The notes: generated by a model from the sequence alone, not told the origin. Shown: positions 13,412 to 23,493, counted from the first letter of the stretch. The stretch is DNA of 64,000 bases from Spiroplasma endosymbiont of Amphimallon solstitiale (GCF_964030965.1 NZ_OZ034999.1:1240001-1304000); one strand, 5' to 3'. Program-made: numbers and translations.

Positions 13412-13521
13412 ACAGGTTCTTAAAGCATTTATTAATGCTAATTTAATATCATTAGTTGCTAAAGCATAATATATTCATTCAATAATTAAAGGTAACATTA
13501 TAAACTCAAATGATTATAATC

Positions 13522-14238
13522 TCAATTTAATGAAGCATTATCGTGATTTAATGGTACTTCACTCATATTATCACTACCATATTGACTAGTTGTTTCACTA
13601 TTAATTGAAAATCTATTATCATTATTAATTAAATGTGCTATTTCATTTGTAAAACTAGTTTCTTGCATTTCTACATCAAATTTTCTTTCCATAGGTAATA
13701 AATTATGGATAATTTCACTTGCACCAGCAATTATGGTAGGTACTGCATAAGCATTATTAAAATCATTATTTATCCCCATTGCAACACCACTTGAAATTAA
13801 ACATCCACCAGTAGCCATATTACAAATCTTTCTTATTGCTTCAAATTTATTAGGTATTAATTCTAGAATTCCATTAATAAGATTTGAAATACCATAAGCA
13901 TTTAATGAAATATAAGTATCTCAATCCATTAAATGATTATTAGTAGTATTAGTAGTACTTAATAATAAATCTGGTGGAAATGGGTCAACAGTTGTTGTAG
14001 TTATTGGACTTTCTGTTGGATTAGGATTAATGGAAGAGTTAGTAAACTTACTATAATTTGCTAAACCAATTGTTCCTAAACCTAGTAATATTTTTTTACT
14101 ACTATTAATTAATTTAGTTTTAGTATTTGGTCTTTGATTTAAATTTCAAATATCTAATCCTAATTTTTTACCAAATAATAAACTATTAATTGAACCTAAT
14201 ATTGGATTACCTATTACTTGGTGACTTTTCTCTAACAT
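13522..14238 (-). CDS. Membrane protein of the GVAMGINND family, N-terminally truncated
   Basis: 238 codons from ATG 14238, overlapping the end of the upstream gene. It matches the intact homologue at 45612-46430 from about residue 40 onward: ILGSINSLLFGKKLG, NLNQRPNTKTKLINS, MDWDTYISLNAYGISN and GGCLISSGVAMGINNDF. The normal N-terminus is missing and replaced at 14207-14238 by DNA of the neighbouring gene, indicating a deletion fusion. Several hydrophobic segments suggest a membrane-associated structural or assembly protein. A third relative at 23494-24528 lies in the plectrovirus cluster. Exact function unknown. Confidence 0.6.
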
Positions 14239-15115
14239 CTTCTCTAACAAGATTATCACTTTTTTTATTATTTTTCAAAATTTCTTCTATTTCATTGGTA
14301 AAAGCAGCAACTTCTTTCCCATAAATTCTTAAATTGTGTTCATCAGGTTGAGGTTTTTGATTTTCTTTATTAATTTCACTTGCCACAAAAGTAATCATTT
14401 CTAATTTATTTTGTATTGCTCCATTTTGCTCTGCACTTAAATCTTTTTTTGCTACTTCTACTTGTGCTTGTAATTCATTTTTTCTTTTATAAATATTTTC
14501 CAAATTTTGCTGTTTTAATTCTCTTTTATTTTCTTCAAATCTTTGACTTAATTCATTTTGCATATCCATAAAATTTTTATTTTTATTATTATTTCAAATT
14601 TGTTGAAAACTATTCAAAATTCTTTGTTGTTTTGCTTCTGGAGGTAAGCTTAAAAATAATTCTTCTTGTTGTTCTCTTTTTAATAATAATCTTTGTTCTT
14701 GTAGTTTATTTTCTAGATTTATTTCACTTTTTGATTTTCAATTAGGAAAAAAGAATTTTTTTACTTTTTCTTTATACTTTTCTCATAATGTAACAACTCC
14801 ACCAACAATAACTCCAGAAATTAAAGCACATATTGACAGTGCATAAAAAGTTGCTACAACAGGAGCTACTAATGGAGTAACAACTAAACTACTTAAAATA
14901 CCAATACCAGCCCAAGCAACTACAAATATTGTTATTTTTAATACTTGTCATAAAACTTTTCTTACTTTTTTATTTTTTATATCTACTTGTTCTTCTTTTT
15001 GTTTCTCATTAAGGTTATTAATGAAATCAAAAAATGGTATTCTGATAATAGTTGTGTCCTTATTTTCTTCTAATTTAATAAAACTTTCATCATTTTTTAC
15101 TTCATTAGAAAATTG
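14207..15115 (-). CDS. Membrane and coiled-coil protein, C-terminal part after MITE copy 2
   Basis: About 302 codons open from the MITE edge to TAA at 14207. Near the start are two strongly hydrophobic segments (ITIFVVAWAGIGILSSLVV and a following FYALSICALISGVIVGG), then a long Gln/Glu/Lys-rich coiled coil (LENKLQEQRLLLKREQQEE...). ATG 14569 could give a 120-residue product. It is in the same frame as the fragment at 15279-15742, so both may be halves of one phage gene, but the MITE here lacks matching target repeats, so that is uncertain. Family not recognised. Confidence 0.5.
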
Positions 15116-15278
15116 TTTTAATTATGTAGAAAAATATGGATGACCAAAAATTATTCATCAATTTACACTTAAAATATTATTTTTAATTAAAAATTTGTTA
15201 AAAGTAACATTATTTAGTGTAAAAATTCTCTAAAAATAACACTTTATCATGTATCATTACTTTTCTACAAAATTAAAA
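15116..15278 (+). mobile_element. 163-bp MITE, copy 2
   Basis: Same ends and length as copy 1, with a few differences (AAATATGG in place of AAGTATGG). Flanking octamers GAAAATTG and GAAGTTAC do not match, so this copy alone lacks a target duplication. Recombination between two MITEs, or drift of an old insertion, could explain it. Confidence 0.88.
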
Positions 15279-15742
15279 GAAGTTACTGTTAAACTTCTGG
15301 TTCTCATAACTGGTTCTTTTGATGAATTTGCTAGTTCATTAGATACTTTAATATAATCAGGAGTAATATTTGCTTTTGATACTCTTTTTGTAGAAATAAA
15401 ACCACTTAATCTTAAAAATTCGTTAAATCGTGATTCTTTAATGTCATTAGGATTAACATTTTCTTTTGATACTCTTACTGTGGGGATAGTAGGATTTGTT
15501 CTTAAAAATTTGTTAATTCTTGATTCTTTTCTTCCAAAATTTGTAGTAGTAGCCATTCCACTAGCTATTAAAGTTGTACCAACAGCAATTCCACCAATAG
15601 CAGCTGGTAATAATGAAGCACCACCAGTCATAGGTGCTGCAGCAACACAAGCTGCTGTTATTCCTGCAGTTGTTGTTAATGTTCCTGTAGTTATTGTGAC
15701 ACCAGCAATTACTTTTCTTTTTGTACTTATTTCACTAGGCAT
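15279..15742 (-). pseudogene. Gly/Ala/Thr-rich membrane protein, truncated by MITE copy 2
   Basis: ATG 15742 is preceded by AAAAGGAAG; an in-frame upstream ATG at 15769 lacks a ribosome site. The N-terminus MPSEISTKRK is followed by a long small-residue hydrophobic stretch (residues 10-62, TGTLTTTAGITAAC and GGASLLPAAIGGIAVGTT), like a phage coat or pore-forming segment. A degenerate repeat follows (TVRVSKENVNPNDIKESRFNEFLR and TKRVSKANITPDYIK). Translation then enters the MITE and stops with FNFVEK. Family not recognised. Confidence 0.5.
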
Positions 15743-15787
15743 AATATTTTTCTTCCTTTTCTTTTTCAATATTTAATTTAATAAAAA

Positions 15788-15818
15788 TCCTAATATAGAA
15801 ATTATTTCTATATTAGGA
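15788..15818. terminator. Hairpin, terminator-like
   Basis: Perfect inverted repeat TCCTAATATAGAAA (15788-15801) / TTTCTATATTAGGA (15805-15818) with a 3-base loop. On the minus strand it is followed by a short T run. It sits just upstream of the minus-strand phage gene and between it and the tRNA, so it may insulate the phage remnants from host genes. The rest of 15819-16025 is AT-rich with only a plausible tRNA promoter (TTGCAT near 15978). Confidence 0.6.
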
Positions 15819-16025
15819 ATGAACAATTATTAAATTACAAAAATTATTATAATATAAAAAAATGAAAATATTTTATTTTTTTAAAAAAAAATATTACTTA
15901 AAGGTACATAATGAAATATCAAAATAATATTAAATATAATATTATTATTTTTTTATTGAAAAGTAGCCAATTAATAATTGCATTTTTTAATCAAACAAGT
16001 TAAGATTACTTATGGTAAATGTTAT

Positions 16026-16101
16026 GCCCACGTAGCTCAGTGGATAGAGCACCGCCCTTCTAAGGCGGGGGTCAGAAGTTCGAATCTTCTCGTGGGCGCC
16101 A
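16026..16101 (+). tRNA. tRNA-Arg(UCU)
   Basis: A 76-nt cloverleaf with acceptor GCCCACG/CGTGGGC, D arm GCTC...GAGC, anticodon stem CCGCC/GGCGG with loop CTTCTAA (anticodon TCT), T arm with GTTCGAATC, and encoded CCA. It reads AGA and AGG, the dominant arginine codons in this AT-rich genome. It stands just ahead of the DUF3196-like gene. Confidence 0.97.
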
Positions 16102-16137
16102 TTAAATTTTAAAATACTAAGAAGGTTTAACTAAATA

Positions 16138-16899
16138 ATGATAAATCATGACAATTATTATCAAGACATTATTGGTAAAATTAACCACCTCATTAGTGAA
16201 AATAAATGAGATCAAGCAATGAAGTTGGTCAAACATGAATTAGAGATGCCTTATATTCCTATTCATCATGAAATTACATTACAAGAGTTACATCATAATA
16301 TTACTACTCATATTAGATTAAATAGTAAAAATGAAAGTCATGAGTGAAATTTAGAGAGAATAAGTCGTGTATTAATGAATCCATTTGATGAAGATCTTCA
16401 TCCGGTGGCATTTTATTATTTACAAAGTCATAATGCTAGGTTAATTTTGCCAACAATTAAGATTTATCTTACAAATAAAAATATAAATAATATAAATAAA
16501 ACACAACTATTATTTATATTAAATAATCAAGGTATTGATGAAGAAATAGAAGTAATAAAAGGTCATGATACATTTAAAATTAATCCAAAAAAAATAACAC
16601 AATGACAGGAATCACTCGTTTATTTAAAAATTACAAAAATATTTGAAGATGAAGTTCATATTGATAATCCAGGTATTTATGGTATTTGCTTGTTTTTATT
16701 GGATAGTTATTTTGAGAATTTGTTTCCAACATTACCTAATAAAAATCAAGCAGCAGCATTAGCAGCTGCTTTGTATATTCGTGCTTGTAGTTTACAGTTT
16801 ATTAGTGTAAAATTGGTAGAAAGTGCTAAAAAATTTAAAACTACTACTACTTTAATAAAAAAATACTTAAGTATTATGATTCAACAACAAATTACATAA
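16138..16899 (+). CDS. DUF3196-like conserved Mollicutes protein
   Basis: A 253-residue soluble, helical protein. Its pattern (MKLVKHELEMPYIP near residue 35, ELHHNI, MNPFDEDLHPVAFYYLQSHNAR near residue 80, and a C-terminal AALAAALYIRACSL helix) looks like the Mollicutes family DUF3196, some of whose members have TPR-like folds. I recall this from the family's general appearance, so the name is moderate. TGA codons at 16207, 16345 and 16603 are Trp. It sits between tRNA-Arg and tig, 15 bases ahead of tig and with the tig ribosome site at its end, suggesting co-transcription. Confidence 0.65.
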
Positions 16900-16914
16900 G
16901 GAGAGATTTGAAAA

Positions 16915-18225
16915 ATGACATTAAATATTATAAAAGATGAAAAAAATGGTCTTGGAAAATGACATGTTACCATTGATGCTAAAACTTGAAAAGATCAATT
17001 GGCAAAAGCTGAAAATAAATTGATTGCACAAGTAGAAATTCCTGGATTTCGTAAAGGAAAAGTTCCTACTAAAATGGCTAAAAAACATGTAACTGAAGAA
17101 CAAACTTTACAAACAGCAACTAAAGCAGTTATTACTATTGCTTATGATTTTGCCTTAAAACAAAAACCTAACTTAATGCCTACTAATCAACCCGAAGTTA
17201 ATGTGGAAAAATCTACTATTAAAGAGTGTGAAATAATGTTTGTATTTGATTTACCAGCAGAAATTACTATTGGTAAATATCGTGGTATTGATATAGTAAA
17301 ACCTGTAGCAACTGTTAATCAAGAAGAAATTGATACTCAAATTAAACTATTACAAGATCGTTTTGCTATTTTTAATCCAAAAGAAAAAGGAAAATTAGAA
17401 AAAGGTGATACTGCAGTTTTTAATTTCACTGGTTTTTTAGAAGGTAAAAAATTCCCTGGCGGTGAAGCTAAAAACATGGAATTAGAAATTGGTTCTGGTA
17501 AATTTATTCCTGGTTTTGAAGAAGGAATGATCGGTATGGAAACTAAATCTAAAAAAACTATTGAAGTAACTTTCCCAGAAGATTATCATGTTCCAAATTT
17601 AAAAGGTCAATTAGTACAATTTGAAATTGAATTAAACGAAATAAAAACAAAAGTTATTAATGAAGGTTTAGAAGAATTAGTAAAAGATGTTAACATTCCA
17701 GATGTTACTACTACTGAACAATTATTAGAAAATATTAAAAAACAAATTGAAGTACAAAAAACAATGACAATTAAGGAACAATTTATGGAAGAACTTATTG
17801 CTAAAATTGTTAAAGATTCAAAAATAATAATTCCAAATTTTGCTGTTAAAAATGAAACTGAACGTTTAGAAAATGAATTTAAAAAACAATTAGCTAATCA
17901 AAACTTTACAATTGAAAACTATATGGCAGCAACTGGTTTATCTCATGAAGAAATTATTAATGAAATAAAAAAGGATGCAATTATGCAACTTCAGAATTTT
18001 TTAGTTATTGAAGAAATTATTAAAAAAGAAAAAATAGAAATTACCGAAGAAGAAGTTCAAAAACAATTAATAACATTTGCCGACCAATTTAAAATAAGCA
18101 TTGAAGAAGTTAAAGCAAATATTAAAGATTTAAGTTTAGTTACTACTACCCTAAAACGTAATAAAGCCTTTGATTTATTATGAGAAAGTAACGGTAAAAA
18201 CCAAAAGCAAACAACAAGTGCTTAA
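16915..18225 (+). CDS. tig: Trigger factor (ribosome-associated chaperone, PPIase)
   Basis: A 436-residue trigger factor of normal length. It binds nascent chains at the ribosome exit tunnel. The N-terminal ribosome-binding signature GFRKGKVP is at about residues 43-50. The FKBP-type peptidyl-prolyl isomerase domain spans about 155-240 (KGDTAVFNFTGFLEGKKFPGG, IPGFEEGMIGM). The C-terminal chaperone arms follow. AAGGAGAGA precedes ATG 16915. Internal starts further in would lose the ribosome-binding loop. Its stop is followed by a clear terminator. Confidence 0.96.
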
Positions 18226-18247
18226 TTTAATTTGATAATTATTATAT

Positions 18248-18280
18248 AACCTAATTACCAATTTAATAATTAGGTTATTT
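18248..18280 (+). terminator. Terminator after tig
   Basis: Inverted repeat AACCTAATTA (18248-18257) / TAATTAGGTT (18267-18276), then ATTTTATC. Confidence 0.75.
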
Positions 18281-18413
18281 TATCGTTTATTTTTTTCAAA
18301 AAGTAAAAATTATCAAAAAAAAAATAAATGTAATAAAATACTACTAGTATAAATTAAATATGAATTAATAAGTGCTGCTGTAATAGTATAGTATAAATCA
18401 AAAATTAGATATT

Positions 18414-18456
18414 TTAGCAATTAAGTATTGCAAGTGCTAATGTTTTATATTATAAT
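18414..18456 (+). promoter_or_regulatory. CIRCE operator overlapping the lon promoter
   Basis: TTAGCAATT - 9 bases - AAGTGCTAA (18414-18440) matches the CIRCE consensus (TTAGCACTC-N9-GAGTGCTAA) at 14 of 18 arm positions with exact spacing. A -10 TATAAT at 18451-18456 and a possible -35 TTGCAA inside the operator place it over the promoter. HrcA binding here would repress lon and release it on heat shock, as known for several Mollicutes lon genes. Confidence 0.82.
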
Positions 18457-18485
18457 CCAGTTAATACATTATTTGAGGTGAGACA

Positions 18486-20870
18486 ATGAAGATAAAAAAT
18501 ATTACTAATATTCCAGTACTAGTAACAAGAGGAAGTTTTGTTTTCCCAACAGTTGAAATAGAACTAGAAGTTGGCAGACATAAATCAGTAGCGGCAATTA
18601 ATGAATCGGTAGCTAAGTTTAATTCAGAAATTATTTTAGTTTCGCAAAAGAATCCAAAAGTAGATAATCCTCAATTAAGTGAAGTCTACAATCATGGTAC
18701 TTTGTGTAAAGTTCAAATTCAAAAAAGTCATAATGATGGTACACTTACCGTATCTTTTTATGGACAACAAAGAGTTAAAGTTTCTAAGTTTTATGATGAT
18801 AAATTTTATACAGGAGATGCTGAAACTTTAGTTAGTCCTAATGTTTCAAAATCATTAGAAGAAGAGTTGATCCAAAGAATTGTAAATAATTTACAACAGA
18901 TTTTAGATGTTCATGGTTCAATTCCACAAGGTGTAATTAGTCAAATCACCGATGGAATGAAAGCTAGTGAAATTATTGATAAAATGGCTCAATTTTTACC
19001 ATTTTTAACTATCAATAAACGCCAAGAAATTTTACAAGAAATTGATATTAATAAACGTTTAGATTTATTATTGAAAGATGTTGGTGGTCAAAAACAAGTT
19101 GGTGCCATTGAAAAGGATTTAACAGCTAAAATTAAAGATCGTATTGATGAACAACAACGTGAATATTATTTACGAGAAAGATTGCGTGCTATTAAAGAAG
19201 AATTAGGCGAAATTGATGGTAAGTCTAATGAAATGAAACGTTATTTAGAACGCTTAGAAACAGAAGAGTTTCCTGAAGCAATCAAAACTCGTGTTAAAGA
19301 AGAAATTAGTCGTTATGAAGATATGCCACAAGCTTCAAGTGAATCAAATATAATTCGTACATACATTGATTGAATGATGACTTTACCTTGATTTCAAAAA
19401 AGTGAAGAAAAATTTGATTTAATTAATGCAAAAAAAATTCTTGATAAATATCACTATGGTTTAGAAAAAGTTAAAGAAAGAATTATTGAATATCTTGCTG
19501 TTAAAAAAATGGCTAAGGCAATGCCAGGACAAATTATTTGTTTAGTTGGCCCTCCTGGTGTTGGTAAGACTTCTTTAGCTAAATCAATTGCTGAAGCGAT
19601 GGGGCGTACTTTCGTTAAAGTTTCACTTGGTGGAGTTAAAGATGAATCTGAAATTCGTGGTCATCGTAAAACTTATATTGGTGCGATGCCAGGAAGAATT
19701 ATCCAAGGTATGAAACGTGCTAAAGTTATTAATCCATTATTTTTATTAGATGAAATTGATAAAATGTCATCTGATTATCGTGGTGATCCAGCTAGTGCTA
19801 TGTTAGAAGTATTAGATCCTGAACAAAATGCTAATTTTTCAGATCATTATATTGAAGAAAATTATGATTTATCACAAGTTATGTTTCTAGCAACAGCTAA
19901 TTATATAGAAGGTATCCCTGAACCATTAAAAGATCGAATGGAAATTATTGAACTTTCTTCATATACAGAATTAGAAAAACTTGAAATTGCAAAAAAATAT
20001 TTAATTCCTCGTGTTATTGAAATTACTGGTTTAAATAATAAAATGTTAAAATTTAAACCAAATTCAATTGAAGAAATAATTAAATATTATACAAGAGAAT
20101 CAGGTGTTCGACAGTTAGAAAGATTATTAAATAAAATTGCTCGTAAATTTATTGTTAAACTTTTAAATAAAAAAATTAGTACTGAAGAAATTGTTGCTGA
20201 TAATGTTAAAGATTATTTAGGAAAACAAATTTTCGATTATACTAAAAAAGAAAATGAATCACAAATTGGAGTGGTAACTGGTCTTGCTTATACTCAATAT
20301 GGTGGTGATATCTTACCAATTGAAGTAAACTACTTTAAAGGAAAAGGTAATTTAGTATTAACTGGTAAATTAGGTGAAGTTATGAAAGAATCTGCTACTA
20401 TTGCTTTAGATTATATTAAAGCAAATGCTATTACTTTCAATATTCCTGATACTTTCTTTGCAGAACATGATATTCATATCCATGTTCCTGAAGGAGCAGT
20501 GCCAAAGGATGGTCCAAGTGCTGGTATTACTTTAACAACTGCAATTATTTCTGCTCTGACAAGTAAACCTGTATCAAAAGATATTGGTATGACAGGTGAA
20601 ATTACACTTCGTGGTCATGTATTACCAATTGGTGGATTAAAAGAAAAATCAATTTCTGCTCATCGTAGTGGACTAAAAACAATTTTAATTCCAAAAGCTA
20701 ATATAAAAGACTTAGAAGATATTCCAGAAGAAGTAAAGAAAAAATTAAATATTGTTTCAGTTGAATTTTATTCTGAAGTATATGATTTTATTTTTAATAA
20801 ACATAAAGCAAAAATTCACTCACCTATTAATAATATTAAACCAACTTCAAGTATTATTGATGAAGGTTAA
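18486..20870 (+). CDS. lon: ATP-dependent protease Lon
   Basis: A 794-residue Lon that degrades damaged and regulatory proteins. Order of domains: N-terminal substrate domain (residues 1-200, starting [13 protein letters not shown]), coiled-coil linker with [19 protein letters not shown]+ module with Walker [12 protein letters not shown] (residues about 350) and Walker [10 protein letters not shown], and the C-terminal protease with catalytic Ser678 in PKDGPSAG and Lys721 in GGLKEK. GAGGTGAG precedes the start. TGA codons at 19371 and 19389 are Trp. The CIRCE operator upstream indicates HrcA control. A strong terminator follows. Confidence 0.97.
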
Positions 20871-20902
20871 AATCTAATTAAATTATTAATAACTATAACT
20901 TT

Positions 20903-20942
20903 AAAAAAAGTAAATACTAAAAACAAGTATTTACTTTTTTTT
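20903..20942 (+). terminator. Terminator after lon
   Basis: Perfect stem of AAAAAAAGTAAATACT (20903-20918) with its complement at 20926-20941, a 7-base loop, and a run of T. Probably acts on both strands. Confidence 0.85.
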
Positions 20943-21022
20943 ATATAAAATTTTTTTATATTTGTGATAAATTTGATTTGCTTTTATTTGTTACAGAAAA
21001 ATTAATTTCCGAATTTACATTC

Positions 21023-21448
21023 TTAATTATATTTTTTTTTGTTAATTTGTAATATTAGTTCATTTATTTTTACTAAATTTTGTTGTTTGATTTCTTTGAT
21101 TTTTGTTAAAATAGTTATTTTTGTTTCTATTTTTTTATTTCAATTAAATAATCCAATAGTAAGTACTTTTATTATTTTATTTATTTTTTTATTATTTAAT
21201 TTTTTTGATAGGTTATTTATTGAATTTATAAAATTATTTTCTAATTTTTTTAAAGATTCTAAAGTTTTTATTTTTTTATTTAAAAATTGATAATGATTTT
21301 GAGTATTTTTTTTATTATTTTCTCAAAAGTCAAAAATATCATTGTAATCTTTACTATAAGTTTCAATTGGAAAATGTAAATAAAGATTAATAATATGATA
21401 ATTATCTGCTATAAAGTTAACTTCTCTTTCTAAGTCATTAATATCCAT
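21023..21448 (-). CDS. Hypothetical helical protein
   Basis: 141 residues from ATG 21448, with AGGAGA at a good distance upstream. It is Lys/Asn/Ile-rich and mostly helical, with a likely coiled coil in residues 55-95 and two TGA-encoded Trp. No family recognised. It is transcribed away from the plectrovirus hairpins and separated from the phage genes by them; it could be the last phage gene or a host gene. It converges on lon. Confidence 0.6.
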
Positions 21449-21479
21449 TTTTTAATGTCTCCTCTTTTAAAAAATAAAA

Positions 21480-21600
21480 AACCCTTTACTTTTAAAATAA
21501 AGTAATGGGTTAAAACTTTGATCAAGTATATAGGGACTACGTCCCTCGCCACTACGTGGCTCACCCAAATTATAGTCGCAGTAGGTTCACTGCGACTATA
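21480..21600. other. Cluster of GC-rich hairpins, possible phage origin/packaging or termination site
   Basis: Four hairpins in 120 bases: AACCC...GGGTT around 21480-21512; GGGAC-TAC-GTCCC (21533-21545); GCCAC-TAC-GTGGC (21548-21560); and TATAGTCGCAGT (21571-21582) / ACTGCGACTATA (21589-21600). The second and third share the core ACTACGT. Such GC-rich structure stands out in this AT-rich DNA. It lies at the 3' end of the plectrovirus cluster. Filamentous phages use intergenic hairpins for minus-strand origin, packaging and termination, so one of these roles is likely; which one cannot be told. Confidence 0.6.
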
Positions 21601-21607
21601 ACTATTT

Positions 21608-21898
21608 TTATTTATCTTTATTTTTAGGTTTATCTTTTTTCTTTAAAATATTATCTAATTTATCCAAACCAGCAGATTTAATATCACTATAAGTCATATC
21701 AATACTACTTGCCTCTTTAAGGTATTTTTTAGGTGACAATTCACTTTTAAGTTCATGCACATAATGTAAAGCCCTAGAATTATACCTTTTCAACCAATGT
21801 CTAGGAAAAAATAAAGTCATAGCCATTGCTTCACCACTATAACTTGGAGGCATAATACCTTTTTTAATCATTTTCTTTGTTCTACGACGTGAAAACAC
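21608..21898 (-). CDS. Small basic protein downstream of the Zot-like gene
   Basis: 96 residues starting with GTG 21898, which overlaps the stop of the upstream gene (TAGTG). ATG 21871 is an alternative start. It is strongly basic (SRRRTKKMIKKG; KKKDKPKNKDK tail) with no membrane segment. Position and overlap suggest a plectrovirus gene translated with the Zot-like protein, perhaps its cytoplasmic partner or C-terminal extension. Family not recognised. Confidence 0.6.
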   Translation of the reverse strand: MFSRRRTKKMIKKGIMPPSYSGEAMAMTLFFPRHWLKRYNSRALHYVHELKSELSPKKYLKEASSIDMTYSDIKSAGLDKLDNILKKKDKPKNKDK

Positions 21899-22470
21899 TA
21901 CTTTATTATAATATCTTCAATATTAGTATATAAATTAAGATTAAATATAACAATAAAACCCAAAAAACGCATACGTTTAACTTGCACAACATACTCTACT
22001 TTTTCTCTTGCTTGCACTGGTATTCTATTAGGGTGTTGTTCAATTAAATACATCGTACCATTAAACATGTGACCTATTAATTTACAAAATTGCCCTAAAC
22101 TTTCTTGTTGATTTTTAAACTGCATTCCTAAATCATTAGAATTTATTTTTAATGCTAATTCATCTAAAATTATTAAATCTTGTTCCTCAAAAGCATAATC
22201 ATTTGCTAACTGATTAAAAGTAAAAACATCATTATAATTAACCAAATAAGAATAACCATTTTTTAATTTAATAGGAAAAGGACTAACAACTCGTTTTTTA
22301 TGAGTTTGTGCTAAACAACAAGCAAGAGCAGATTTACCAGTTCTTGGAGGTGCTGAAATAATATAACTACCAACTCGTTTTAAAATTTTAACATTACGAA
22401 TAGTTATACAAATTGGATAAATAATCATAATTAAACCTATAACTAACAACACATAACCATATCAAGGCAT
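21898..22470 (-). CDS. Zot/pI-like P-loop assembly ATPase of a plectrovirus
   Basis: 190 residues from ATG 22470. A membrane segment near the N-terminus (YVLLVIGLIMIIYPICIT) is followed by a Walker A motif APPRTGKSAL, a Walker B-like DLIILDELAL, and a GTMYLIEQHPNRIP segment reminiscent of the sensor region of Zot-family proteins. In filamentous phages this family (pI) drives assembly and extrusion of phage at the membrane. Length is short compared with full Zot proteins, but similar to small plectrovirus versions. Its start overlaps the stop of the preceding gene, and its stop overlaps the next. Confidence 0.75.
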
Positions 22471-22721
22471 TATTTAACCACCTTATTTTTATTTTTAAAC
22501 TTATTTTTAATTCAAAAACAAAATTTTATAAAATATGAACTTAAAATAAAAGGAAAAATAAAATCAAAAAAGAAAATTAAAAATTTTGAACCAAAACTAG
22601 CATTTTCAAAAAATAACTTTAATTTATCTACATCAAAATCAAAAAATAAAGCAGTAAACGATGATATTAAAAAACAAAAAACAACTCCACTACAAATTTC
22701 AAATAAATCTTTCTTTTTCAT
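22470..22721 (-). CDS. Two-helix membrane protein (plectrovirus)
   Basis: 83 residues with two hydrophobic segments (ICSGVVFCFLISSFTALFF and FLIFFFDFIFPFILSSYFI) and a basic tail KNKFKNKNKVVK. TTAGGAG is well placed before ATG 22721. One TGA is Trp. Size and topology fit minor coat proteins of filamentous phages, but no family is recognised. It overlaps the Zot-like gene at TAATG. Confidence 0.65.
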
Positions 22722-22730
22722 AATAAACTC

Positions 22731-22928
22731 CTAACCTATAATTAAACTAATTGCTCTAACAAATAATCATAAAGGTATAATATTTTCTATTCCACTAACA
22801 ATATCAACAATCTGGCTCAACTACATTGTGTTTTCTATGTTTAAATTTTCAAACTAACTTTTAATAGTACCTTTAAAAACCCAAGAAGTACCAAGCACAG
22901 CAATTATCACAACTATTCATTTAACCAT
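22731..22928 (-). pseudogene. Coat-protein-like gene with two in-frame TAG codons
   Basis: The frame from ATG 22928 to TAG 22731 holds 65 codons, with TAG at codons 25 and 36. Upstream part: MVKWIVVIIAVLGTSWVF, a signal-like hydrophobic segment. Downstream part: SQIVDIVSGIENIIPLWLF and a second hydrophobic helix. A signal peptide plus one mature membrane helix in about 65 residues is the standard layout of an inovirus/plectrovirus major coat protein, and the position next to Zot-like and small membrane proteins fits. Both TAGs are one transition from CAG. The gene is probably dead unless TAG is read through. Confidence 0.55.
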
Positions 22929-23053
22929 TATTTTCTACCTCCTAAAAAACTATCAAAACTCATATTTTCATATAATCTCTGTTCAAAATTTCTTTTTGCC
23001 TTTTTCTTATGTAACTTTTGTCTTGGCATATTTTTTCATTTATTTTTTTTCAT
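22928..23053 (-). CDS. Very basic 41-residue protein
   Basis: From ATG 23053 with AAGGAGTG upstream. N-terminal half is rich in Lys/Arg (KNMPRQKLHKKKAKRNFEQR); the C-terminal part is NMSFDSFLGGRK. Its stop overlaps the next ATG (TAATG). A small basic protein could bind the phage ssDNA, but this is only inferred from charge and context. Confidence 0.6.
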
Positions 23054-23069
23054 AAAATTAATTCACTCC

Positions 23070-23492
23070 TTATAAAATAAATGTTTTTATCATTTCATTT
23101 TGTTCGTTAATTTTTGGCATTTCATTATTATTAATTTCCAATAATTTATTTTGAAATTCTAATGTTTGTTTTAATTCTTTTATTTGATTATTTAAATTTT
23201 CAAATTTTCTTTCAACTTTTTGTTTTTCATATCTTTTTCTTTCAACTTTTAAATCATTCTTTTTAATAAATTTATTTTCTTTTTTCTTAAAAACCCAATT
23301 TGTTATTTTATTTTTAATATTATTTCATGGAATACTAACATAACCTATAACAATACCAATTAAAATAGATACTGGTTTAATTGCAACAATTCCTAAAACT
23401 ATAATGCTAGGAATTAATCCTAAAAATATACTAAATGTAATACATCCAGTTAATGCGATAAATTTGAAAATTCATCACATATATATTTTCAT
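23070..23492 (-). CDS. Membrane protein with coiled-coil tail (plectrovirus)
   Basis: 140 residues from ATG 23492. Residues about 8-60 hold two or three hydrophobic segments (FKFIALTGCITFSIFLGLIP, SIIVLGIVAIKP, SILIGIVIGYVSIP). The remainder is a charged coiled coil (KKNDLKVERKRYEKQKVERK and beyond). It begins two bases before the stop of the preceding gene. Family not recognised; a minor coat or assembly role is plausible. Confidence 0.65.
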
Positions 23493-23493
23493 T

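Larger units (their letters stand above)
12385..13419 (+). mobile_element. IS5/IS427-like element carrying a MITE
   Basis: Ends are the inverted repeat GAACCTGTTTAGAATCTTTT, and the target triplet TTA is duplicated on both sides. The element is 1035 bp, of which 171 bp is a nested MITE plus its duplication; the original is about 864 bp, a normal size for this IS group. Confidence 0.85.
12086..13498 (-). pseudogene. Hypothetical phage gene split by an IS5-type element
   Basis: Removing the insertion 12385-13419 and one TTA repeat restores a continuous frame from ATG 13498: ...KLALINAL joins RTYYKNQSLK. The rebuilt product is about 130 residues, starts with a hydrophobic MLPLIIEWIYYAL and ends in an acidic KENEEEIPENA tail. 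It follows the GVAMGINND-type membrane gene at 13522 by 23 bases. Function unknown. A shorter frame starting inside the IS is an artefact of the insertion. Confidence 0.55.

Noticed and set aside
15116-15278. MITE copy 2 as product of exchange with MITE copy 7
   Set aside because: Its left octamer GAAAATTG equals the copy 7 target in matching orientation, but sequence beyond the octamer differs, so chance or target preference is as likely.
15441-15776. Plus-strand hydrophobic frame of 111 residues
   Set aside because: Opposite strand of the Gly/Ala/Thr-rich phage gene, no ribosome site; shadow frame.
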